Of a stretch of 5,488 nucleotides of DNA, positions 1 to 5,114 are shown in pieces. Origin of the DNA: Chloroflexota bacterium (GTDB lineage Bacteria > Chloroflexota > Limnocylindria > QHBO01). Below the pieces are notes generated by a model. The model saw only the letters and a program-made list of their open reading frames with translations, was not told the DNA's origin and did not search any database. The position numbers and the translations under genes were made by a program. The stretch covers positions 1-5,488 of the forward strand of contig JADLBB010000022.1 in the NCBI GenBank assembly GCA_020848055.1, given 5' to 3'. The stretch's first letter is position 1. Each line of letters opens with the position of its first letter.

Positions 1-553
1 GCGACGTGGCAGACGGGATGAACACCAGCTCGGCGCCGTTCAGGCCCAATGCGCGAGCGCCCTCGGGGAAGTGGCGGTCATAGCAGATGTACACGCCGAC
101 CTTGCCGACGGCGGTGTCGAACACCGGATAACCGGTGTTGCCTGGACGGAAGTAGTACTTCTCCCAGAAGCCCTTGACGTGCGGAATGTGGGTCTTGCGG
201 TACTTGCCGAGATAGGTCCCATCGGCGTCGATGACGGCGGCGGTGTTGTAGTAGATGCCCGTCGTCTCGGAGTCCTCCTCGTACATCGGCACGATCAGGA
301 CCATCCCGGTCTCCTTGGCCAACTCCTGCATCCGCCTGGTCGTCGGACCGTCGGGGATGTGCTCGGTGTAGCTGTAGTACTGCGGATCCTGGACCTGGCA
401 GAAGTACGGCCCGTAGAAGAGCTCCTGGAAGCACATGACCTTGGCGCCCTGGGCCGCGGCCTCGCGCGCGTAGCGGACGTGCTTCTCGATCATCGATTCC
501 TTGTCGCCGGTCCACTCCGCCTGGAGCAGCGCCGCGCGCACGATTCGCGCCAT
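1..553 (-). CDS. Carbon-nitrogen hydrolase, beta-ureidopropionase / N-carbamoyl amidase-like (partial)
   Basis: This is the N-terminal 184 residues of a nitrilase-superfamily amidase, cut by the left window edge; family members are usually about 280-300 residues. The reading frame stays open to the edge. The catalytic triad is visible: Glu44 in CFQELF, Lys120 in YRKTHIP and the nucleophile Cys157 in YICYDRHFPEGAR. The segment around residues 124-145 (HVKGFWEKYYFRPGNTGYPVF) resembles the beta-ureidopropionase / N-carbamoylputrescine amidase branch, cytoplasmic enzymes that release ammonia and CO2 from N-carbamoyl compounds in pyrimidine or polyamine breakdown. The start is well supported: AGGAGG lies 11 bases upstream of the ATG, and the first residues (MARIVRAALLQAEW) look like a true family N-terminus. 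Which carbamoyl substrate it uses cannot be decided from this fragment, and the genes downstream of it are outside the window. Family call is firm; substrate is inference. Confidence 0.93.
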   Translation of the reverse strand, partial: MARIVRAALLQAEWTGDKESMIEKHVRYAREAAAQGAKVMCFQELFYGPYFCQVQDPQYYSYTEHIPDGPTTRRMQELAKETGMVLIVPMYEEDSETTGIYYNTAAVIDADGTYLGKYRKTHIPHVKGFWEKYYFRPGNTGYPVFDTAVGKVGVYICYDRHFPEGARALGLNGAELVFIPSATS

Positions 554-643
554 GTCCGTGCAATCCTCCTCGCCGAGCCCGCAGGAACCCGCGCGCTCGC
601 GCTGACGTCTGATGTGGAAGTCCAATACTGTACACCGGAGCCG
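554..643. promoter_or_regulatory. Divergent intergenic region, probable back-to-back promoters
   Basis: These 90 bases separate the leftward hydrolase from the rightward NTR-like gene and must hold the promoter for the former and probably the latter. Positions 608-635 are visibly less GC-rich than the surroundings. On the plus strand CTGACG (602-607) and AATACT (624-629), 16 bases apart, each match four of six bases of the sigma-70-type consensus; transcription would then begin about 8 bases before the ATG at 644, leaving an almost leaderless message. On the minus strand TACAGT (632-627) could be a -10 element, but I see no matching -35. The exact elements are weak guesses; the divergent arrangement itself is seen directly. 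Confidence 0.4.
565..570 (-). promoter_or_regulatory. Shine-Dalgarno site of the nitrilase-family gene
   Basis: Read on the minus strand this is a perfect AGGAGG, 11 bases before the ATG at 553. It fixes the start of the leftward hydrolase gene and suggests efficient translation. Confidence 0.75.
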
Positions 644-1147
644 ATGCCGATCCGTCGCCCGCTCATCGCCGCAGCCGTCCTCGCCATGCTGGCGATGGCC
701 CCGCCACGGGCCTCCGCCGACTGCCAGCCGGCCGATCCGATCGACCAGGCATTGCGCACAGCACCGGTCGCCTTCGTTGGCACGGTGACCGCCAGCGACG
801 GTCCAATCGCCACCATCGAAGTGCGCGAGGTCTGGGCCGGCGACGTGGGCCGGACGGTCGAGGTGCGGGGGAGCTCGGACGGCCCTGGCTTCGCCGAGGA
901 CGACCGCACCTGGACCGACGGCACGACCTATCTCGTCCTTCCCTGGGTGGATGGCGACGTGCTGCGCGACAGCTGGTGCACCGCCACCACCGAGTGGCGC
1001 CCGGAACTGGCCGGCCTGCGCCCGCCGGGCGCCACCGTGTACGGGCCCGCGGCGCCCGACGATGGGCCACCGACGGCCCTGCTGCTCCTCGCCGCGGCCG
1101 CTGTGATCGTCCTTCTCATCGGTGCGGTGGCGTTCGCGCGACGCTGA
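644..1147 (+). CDS. Secreted NTR/TIMP-like domain protein with C-terminal membrane anchor
   Basis: A 167-residue exported protein. Residues 1-25 form a signal peptide (MPIRR, a hydrophobic core of Ala/Leu/Met, then ASA) with probable signal peptidase I cleavage before Asp26. Residues 27-118 resemble bacterial netrin/TIMP-like beta-barrel domains: a first cysteine right after cleavage (Cys27), a strand around AFVGTVTA, then IEVREVWAGDVGRTVEVRG (the usual V-W-x-G pattern), a Gly-x-x-Tyr-Leu-Val strand at 93-98, and a second cysteine in WCTAT (Cys112) that probably pairs with Cys27. A Pro/Gly-rich linker (119-143) leads to a transmembrane helix (144-164) and a final Ala-Arg-Arg, so the domain should face outward. 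Molecular role is unknown for bacterial members. The reading frame is open far upstream, but ATG 644 is chosen because the signal peptide starts there; its only SD-like bases (GGAG, 637-640) lie just 3 bases away. It probably starts the rightward gene run. Confidence 0.8.
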   Translation: MPIRRPLIAAAVLAMLAMAPPRASADCQPADPIDQALRTAPVAFVGTVTASDGPIATIEVREVWAGDVGRTVEVRGSSDGPGFAEDDRTWTDGTTYLVLPWVDGDVLRDSWCTATTEWRPELAGLRPPGATVYGPAAPDDGPPTALLLLAAAAVIVLLIGAVAFARR

Positions 1148-1160
1148 TAGGCTTGCGGCC

Positions 1161-1763
1161 ATGCCGTGGAGCCGTCGCGCCAAGATCGCCTTCATCGGCT
1201 CGCACTCGGTGCGCAAGTCAAACGCCGTGCACGCCTTCGCATCGACGGTTGGGCGCGCCGGACGCAGCGTCGAGGTCGGTCGCGAGGTCGTGCGCTTCAA
1301 CCCGCTGGGCCTGAACGAGGGCGCCACGCCCGAGGCGCAGCTGTGGGTCCTCATGGCCCAGGTCCAGCAGGAGCTCGAACTGGCGGGGCGGGCGGAGATC
1401 CTGGTCACCGACCGCTCGGTCGTCGACAACTTCGCCTACTACCTGCGCGTCACCGGTGGCGAGGACCCGTTCGGGGTCGAGCCGCTCATCCGGCGCTGGG
1501 CGACCACGTACGACCTCTCGGTCCGCCTCCTGCCGGACGTGGCGCTCACCGCCGACGGCGTGCGCTCGACCAGCGACGCCTTCCGCGACGAGATCGAGGC
1601 CATCCTCGACCGCATCCTGCCCATCTACCTGCCGCCTGACCGATGCGTCCGCGTGCCCGCCAGCAGCGTGACCGCCGAGTTCGACTGGTGGGCCATCGCG
1701 GAGCGCCTGGCCGGGATCATCGGCGAGCCGCTGGTCGAGGGTCAGCTGAGCGCGACGCTCTAG
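1161..1763 (+). CDS. AAA_28 / NadR-kinase-like P-loop protein with degenerate Walker A
   Basis: A 200-residue cytoplasmic protein with the layout of small P-loop nucleoside or nucleotide kinases of the AAA_28 type. The N-terminus gives strand KIAFIG followed by the phosphate-binding loop GSHSVRKSN (residues 13-21). Residues 78-90 hold AEILVTDRSVVDN, the Walker B-like strand with the Asp-Arg pair (84-85) typical of the thymidylate-kinase/NadR fold. Residues 132-142 (DGVRSTSDAFR) resemble the lid segment, and an acidic helix with ILPIY follows. The oddity is in the P-loop: the expected Gly before the invariant Lys19 is Arg18, and Ser20 is followed by Asn21 instead of the usual Thr. ATP binding is therefore doubtful, although Lys19 and Ser20 remain. 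The gene starts 13 bases after the preceding stop, with only a weak AGG 9 bases upstream. Family placement is from motif order; substrate is unknown. Confidence 0.75.
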   Translation: MPWSRRAKIAFIGSHSVRKSNAVHAFASTVGRAGRSVEVGREVVRFNPLGLNEGATPEAQLWVLMAQVQQELELAGRAEILVTDRSVVDNFAYYLRVTGGEDPFGVEPLIRRWATTYDLSVRLLPDVALTADGVRSTSDAFRDEIEAILDRILPIYLPPDRCVRVPASSVTAEFDWWAIAERLAGIIGEPLVEGQLSATL

Positions 1764-1773
1764 AATGTCCGAC

Positions 1774-1796
1774 GCCCGGGGCGCTCGCTTCCGGGC
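1774..1796 (+). other. Short GC-rich stem-loop between P-loop and channel genes
   Basis: GCCCGG (1774-1779) and CCGGGC (1791-1796) can pair as a 6-base stem with an 11-base loop, between the stop at 1763 and the Shine-Dalgarno site at 1808. No run of T follows, so it is not a typical intrinsic terminator. In such GC-rich DNA a 6-base inverted repeat may well be chance; if real it could affect mRNA stability or access to the channel's ribosome site. Confidence 0.25.
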
Positions 1797-1807
1797 CGCG
1801 CTGCCAT

Positions 1808-1813
1808 GGAGGA
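1808..1813 (+). promoter_or_regulatory. Shine-Dalgarno site that fixes the TTG start of the channel gene
   Basis: GGAGGA lies 6 bases before TTG at 1820. The later in-frame candidates (GTG 1838, GTG 1856, ATG 1868) have no comparable site, and no ATG or GTG lies in frame between the previous stop and 1820. The TTG is therefore the best start. Confidence 0.7.
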
Positions 1814-1819
1814 ACCCGA

Positions 1820-2902
1820 TTGCCAAGGCCGTTGCAGGTGCTCCTGGCCGCCCCGGTGTTCCGGCGCATGGCGTTCCATGCGCGGCGCATCAGCGGCCAG
1901 ATGGACCGGCACACCCTCAACTCGACACTGTTGGTGATCGGGGGCTTCGTGCTCGTGGCCGCGCTGGCCGTCACGCTGATCGAGGAGGACAAGCGCAGCA
2001 TCGGCGGCTTCGGAAGCTCGCTGTACTGGGCGATCACGACCGTCATCGGCCGGGGCAACGCGAGCTTCGTCAACTCGCCGGGTGGCTTCATCGTCGGCTG
2101 GCTGCTGGCGGCCTTCGGCGTCATCATCGTGGCCGCACTGACCGGCGCGGTCGTCGGCTTCATCATCGATTTCCTGATCAAGGAGGGACAGGGCATGGGC
2201 GCCGCGGGCTACCGTGACCACATCGTCGTGTGCGGCTGGAACATCACGGCCCGCGACCTCTTCGAGGAGCTGAAGGGCGACGAGTTCACGACCAAGGTCG
2301 TCCTGTTGCACGACAGCGAGCGCAACCCGGCCGGGGAGGGCGTCTACTTCGTGCGCGGCGACATCACCAACACCGACGACCTCGAACGCACCGGCATCCG
2401 CGACGCCAACTCGGCCGTCGTCTTCCCGGTCGATCGATCCAACGAGGCCGACATGCGATCGATCCTGACGGTCATGGCCGTCGAGTCGATCGCACCGGAC
2501 GTTCGGACCGTGGTCGAGGTCAACAACCCGGTCCACGTGCCGCACTTCCGGCGCGCGGGGGCGGACGAGATCCTCGTCACCTCGCGGCTCGCCTCGCGCC
2601 TGCTCGCTCGCTCCGCGCTGTATCCGGGGCTGTCCGAGTTGGTGACCGATATCGTCTCGGGTGGCAGCGGCTCCGAGCTGTACCGGGTCGGGCTGCCGGC
2701 GGAATACATCGGCCTGTCGATCGACGAGTTGTCCGCCAGGCTGCGTGGCGAGCACCGCGCCACCCTGCTGGCGGTGACCCGCGACGGCTCGAGCATCATC
2801 AACCCGTCGGCCGACTTCCGGCTGACCGGCGGCGACGACGCGGTCGTGGTGGCCGAATCCCTCGGCGAGCTCCAGCCGCTGCAGGCCAAGGTCGAGGTCT
2901 GA
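1820..2902 (+). CDS. Two-transmembrane RCK (TrkA-N/TrkA-C) potassium-channel-like protein
   Basis: A 360-residue membrane protein built like the archaeal channel MthK. After a basic N-terminal segment (residues 1-31), helix TM1 spans about 33-54, a pore helix with LYWAITT lies at 68-74, and TM2 spans about 90-118. The RCK N-lobe starts at DHIVVCGWN (133-141); the CGW sequence in the first Rossmann turn is shared with MthK. YFVRGDITN (176-184) and the conserved FRRAGADEILVTSRLASRLLARS (243-265) complete it. The TrkA-C lobe runs about 286-356 and ends with the typical GGDDAVVV. The filter is abnormal: by hand alignment to TVGYGD it reads VIGRGN (75-80), so Tyr becomes Arg and Asp becomes Asn. 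Ion selectivity is thus uncertain. RCK domains usually gate the pore on binding Ca2+, nucleotides or other ligands. The TTG start is supported by GGAGGA. The downstream dehydrogenase-like gene begins 6 bases after its stop. The RCK-channel call is strong; K+ conduction is inference. Confidence 0.88.
   Translation: MPRPLQVLLAAPVFRRMAFHARRISGQMDRHTLNSTLLVIGGFVLVAALAVTLIEEDKRSIGGFGSSLYWAITTVIGRGNASFVNSPGGFIVGWLLAAFGVIIVAALTGAVVGFIIDFLIKEGQGMGAAGYRDHIVVCGWNITARDLFEELKGDEFTTKVVLLHDSERNPAGEGVYFVRGDITNTDDLERTGIRDANSAVVFPVDRSNEADMRSILTVMAVESIAPDVRTVVEVNNPVHVPHFRRAGADEILVTSRLASRLLARSALYPGLSELVTDIVSGGSGSELYRVGLPAEYIGLSIDELSARLRGEHRATLLAVTRDGSSIINPSADFRLTGGDDAVVVAESLGELQPLQAKVEV
2180..2197 (+). promoter_or_regulatory. 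Internal ribosome-binding site and ATG inside the channel gene
   Basis: AAGGAGG (2180-2186) is a full match to the anti-Shine-Dalgarno sequence and lies 8 bases before an in-frame ATG at 2195, codon 126 of the channel. It falls between the end of TM2 and the first strand of the RCK domain. The same bases encode Lys-Glu-Gly in the full-length protein, so protein constraint is an alternative explanation. Confidence 0.5.
2195..2902 (+). CDS. Possible internal-start product: soluble RCK domain of the channel
   Basis: Initiation at ATG 2195 would give a 235-residue soluble protein starting MGAAGYRDHIVVCGW and carrying both RCK lobes without the pore. In MthK an internal start at Met107, at the matching point just before its HVVICGW strand, produces the free RCK subunits that join the tethered ones to form the octameric gating ring. 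Here the start has a better Shine-Dalgarno sequence than most genes in the window. This is an overlapping, alternative product of the gene at 1820-2902, proposed from sequence alone. Confidence 0.4.
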   Translation: MGAAGYRDHIVVCGWNITARDLFEELKGDEFTTKVVLLHDSERNPAGEGVYFVRGDITNTDDLERTGIRDANSAVVFPVDRSNEADMRSILTVMAVESIAPDVRTVVEVNNPVHVPHFRRAGADEILVTSRLASRLLARSALYPGLSELVTDIVSGGSGSELYRVGLPAEYIGLSIDELSARLRGEHRATLLAVTRDGSSIINPSADFRLTGGDDAVVVAESLGELQPLQAKVEV

Positions 2903-2908
2903 GCCGCC

Positions 2909-3694
2909 ATGGACCTGGGGCTGCGCGGACGTCGAGCCGTGGTGGGAGGGGGCAGCTCGGGCCTGGGCCGCGCCTCGGCCGAGGCGCTGGCGGCGGAGGG
3001 CTGCGACCTGTTCCTGTGGTCACGAAGCGACGAGCGACTGGCGCTGGTAGCCGCCGAACTGCGCGCCGCGCACGGCGTTGACGTCGGCTGGATCGCCGCG
3101 GACGCGACGGCCCGCGAGGCGGCGCGCGTCGTGGCCGAGGCCGCCCTGGCGGCTGGAGACGTGGACATCCTGGTCAGCAATGCGGGCGGCCCGCCCACCT
3201 CGGACCCCACCGCCACCGACCCCGATGACTGGCAGCGCGCCTTCCAGCTGCTGGCCGCCACGCCGATCGACCTCGCCACCAGGTTGCTGCCGAGCATGCG
3301 CGAACGAAGCTGGGGACGGATCGTGGCGGTGCTTTCGTCCGGCGTGCGGCAGCCCATCGCGGACCTGGTGTATTCCAACGCGGGTCGCTCGGCGCTGGCG
3401 TCCTGGCTCAAGACGACCGCCCGGGCCGTGGCCGCCGAGGGCGTGACGCTCAACGGCGTCATGCCCGGGCGGCTGCACACGCCACGGATCCAGCAGCTCG
3501 ATTCCGGGCGGGCCGAGCGCGAGGGCACGAGCGAGGCCGACGTGCGCGCCACGCACCTGGCCAACATCCCGGCCGGGCGCTACGGCGATCCCGCGGAGCT
3601 GGGTGCGGTGGTCGCGTTCCTGGCCTCCGAACGCGCCTCGTACGTAACCGGCCAGTTGGTCGCCGTCGATGGCGGCCAGATCATCGGGATGTAG
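2909..3694 (+). CDS. Short-chain dehydrogenase/reductase-like protein lacking the YxxxK lysine
   Basis: A 261-residue Rossmann-fold protein of normal SDR length. The dinucleotide-binding turn is GGGSSGLG (residues 13-20), with Gly where classical SDRs have Thr. SNAGG (90-94) is the NAG motif, Ser143-Ser144 sit at the catalytic serine position, and Tyr155 is present. The lysine expected four residues later is Gly159, followed by Arg160 (YSNAGRSAL). The C-terminus has the usual MPG (185-187), GDPAELGAVVAFLAS and YVTGQLVAVDGG segments. This matches the beta-ketoacyl-reductase-like SDR subgroup that departs from both the cofactor motif and the catalytic tetrad, so a reductase reaction cannot be assumed; a divergent cofactor site or an altered mechanism is possible. 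ATG 2909 is 6 bases after the channel stop, with GAGGT (2894-2898) 10 bases upstream. Substrate unknown. Confidence 0.85.
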   Translation: MDLGLRGRRAVVGGGSSGLGRASAEALAAEGCDLFLWSRSDERLALVAAELRAAHGVDVGWIAADATAREAARVVAEAALAAGDVDILVSNAGGPPTSDPTATDPDDWQRAFQLLAATPIDLATRLLPSMRERSWGRIVAVLSSGVRQPIADLVYSNAGRSALASWLKTTARAVAAEGVTLNGVMPGRLHTPRIQQLDSGRAEREGTSEADVRATHLANIPAGRYGDPAELGAVVAFLASERASYVTGQLVAVDGGQIIGM

Positions 3695-3703
3695 CATCGT
3701 CCG

Positions 3704-5113
3704 ATGCCCGACACGCCCGACCTGCTCAGGCGCACCGCCGCACTGGCCATCGAGTACCTGGAGTCCCTGGCCGACCGATCCACGGTCGTCGACCAGGATG
3801 TCGCCCGCCTGCGACGGGAGCTTGCCGGCCCGCTACCGGACGCCGGCGAGCTGGCCAGCGACGTCATCGAGCACCTGGCCGCGGTCGGCAGCCGGTCCGC
3901 TGCAGGGTCGGCCGGACCGCGTTACTTCGGCTTCGTGATCGGCGGAGCAGTTCCCGCGGCCGTGGCCGCCGACTGGCTCACGTCGGCGTGGGATCAGAAC
4001 GCGGGGCTGTACGTCGCGGGACCGGCAGCATCGGTCGTGGAGGAGGCGGCCGGCGCCTGGCTCATCGACCTGCTCGGGCTGCCGTCGGGGAGCAGCTTCG
4101 GCCTGGTGACCGGATGCCAGATGGCGCATTTCACCTGCCTCGCCGCGGCCCGATACGCGGTGCTGGCACGGGCGGGCTGGGACGTGACCACCCAGGGGCT
4201 GTTCGGCGCGCCCGAGGTGCGGGTCGTGGTGAGCGAGGAGGCCCACAGCACGGTCCATACCGCGCTCCAGTACCTCGGCCTGGGCCGCGACCGCGTGCTG
4301 GTGGTCCCGACCGACGACCAGGGACGGATCGTCGTCGAGGCGCTGGCCGAGACCGTTGATTCGGTGCCGCTCGGCGCGCCGATGATCGTCAACCTCCAGG
4401 CGGGCAACGTGAACACCGGTGCGGTCGACCCGTTGCGGCCCGCGATCGAGCTCGCCCGCCGGCGGGCGAACTGCTGGGTCCACGTCGATGGGGCGTTCGG
4501 CCTGTGGGCCGCCGCGTCCCCGCAGCTGGCGCCCCTGGTTGACGGCGTCGGCCTGGCCGACTCATGGGCCACCGACGCGCACAAGTGGCTCAACGTGCCC
4601 TACGACTCGGGGCTCGCGTTCGTGGCGCACCCGGAGGCCCACCTCGCCGCCATGGCGCCGCCGCACGCCGCGTACCTGCAGTACGACGATGAGAAGCGCG
4701 ACGAGGTGGCGTGGGCCCCGGAGTTCAGCCGTCGCGCGCGCGGATTCACCATCTACGCCGCCCTGCGGACCCTCGGCCGCAGCGGAGTGCGGGACATGGT
4801 CGAGCGCTGCTGCGCGCTGGCCCGCCGAATGGCCGATGGATTGCGCGGCACCGAGGGCGTCGAGATCCTCAACGAGGTGGTGCTCAACCAGGTGCTGGTC
4901 CGATTCTCGCCCGGCGGCGAAGGTGACGCCGATGCGTTCACCCGCGAGGTCATCCGGCGCGTGCAGGAGGGTGGGACGCTGTGGCTGTCGGGCACCACCT
5001 GGCACTCGATGGCCGCCATGCGGATCAGCGTCTCGAACTGGTCCACCACCGAGGCGGACGTCGATCGTTCGATCCGCGCGATCGTGGAGGCAGCCGCCGC
5101 CGCCCGCGGGTGA
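3704..5113 (+). CDS. PLP-dependent decarboxylase-like enzyme (group II, fold type I)
   Basis: A complete 469-residue cytoplasmic enzyme, close to the usual length of group II decarboxylases (glutamate and aromatic amino acid decarboxylase superfamily), often annotated only as 'aspartate aminotransferase family'. Visible cofactor residues are Lys294 in DAHKWLNVPYDSG (Schiff-base lysine), Asp262 in HVDGAFG (pairs with the pyridine nitrogen) and His181 in SEEAHSTVH (ring stacking). WDQNAGLY (96-103), TGCQMAHFTC (136-145), LQAGNVNTGAVDP (231-243) and C-terminal GTTW (430-433) are characteristic of an uncharacterised branch of the family. The substrate is not predictable: decarboxylation of an amino acid is the leading guess, but members of this fold also catalyse transamination or aldehyde formation. 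It starts 9 bases after the dehydrogenase-like gene, without a convincing Shine-Dalgarno sequence, which suggests translational coupling. It ends one base before the stop codon of the opposing gene. Confidence 0.9.
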   Translation: MPDTPDLLRRTAALAIEYLESLADRSTVVDQDVARLRRELAGPLPDAGELASDVIEHLAAVGSRSAAGSAGPRYFGFVIGGAVPAAVAADWLTSAWDQNAGLYVAGPAASVVEEAAGAWLIDLLGLPSGSSFGLVTGCQMAHFTCLAAARYAVLARAGWDVTTQGLFGAPEVRVVVSEEAHSTVHTALQYLGLGRDRVLVVPTDDQGRIVVEALAETVDSVPLGAPMIVNLQAGNVNTGAVDPLRPAIELARRRANCWVHVDGAFGLWAAASPQLAPLVDGVGLADSWATDAHKWLNVPYDSGLAFVAHPEAHLAAMAPPHAAYLQYDDEKRDEVAWAPEFSRRARGFTIYAALRTLGRSGVRDMVERCCALARRMADGLRGTEGVEILNEVVLNQVLVRFSPGGEGDADAFTREVIRRVQEGGTLWLSGTTWHSMAAMRISVSNWSTTEADVDRSIRAIVEAAAAARG

Positions 5114-5114
5114 T

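Noticed and set aside
71..643. Long rightward open frame continuous with the NTR-like gene
   Set aside because: It lies antisense to the hydrolase, whose catalytic motifs are clear, and the signal peptide begins only at 644. The upstream part is a GC-rich shadow frame.
716..730. Lipoprotein signal around Cys27 of the NTR-like protein
   Set aside because: The residues before the cysteine are Ser-Ala-Asp; an Asp just before the Cys does not fit a lipobox.
1070..1147. C-terminal hydrophobic stretch plus Arg-Arg as a sortase cell-wall sorting signal
   Set aside because: No LPxTG-like motif precedes the hydrophobic segment, so a simple membrane anchor is the better reading.
1806..1937. Small cysteine-rich frame starting ATG GAG GAA overlapping the channel start
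   Set aside because: The ATG is out of frame with the channel and overlaps its Shine-Dalgarno site; the 43-residue product has a composition expected from frame-shifted GC-rich coding sequence.
2431..2465. Direct repeat CGATCGATCC at 2431-2440 and 2456-2465
   Set aside because: The copies are 25 bases apart, in different reading phases within conserved RCK coding sequence; probably chance.
1760..2755. 331-residue leftward open frame opposite the channel gene
   Set aside because: Its composition (rich in Asp, Arg, Gly, His, Gln) is typical of an antisense shadow in GC-rich DNA and it has no recognisable domain; the plus-strand RCK channel explains the region.
2344..3567. 407-residue leftward open frame opposite the channel and SDR genes
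   Set aside because: It is Ser/Arg/Ala-rich without any domain and spans the junction of two well-supported plus-strand genes.
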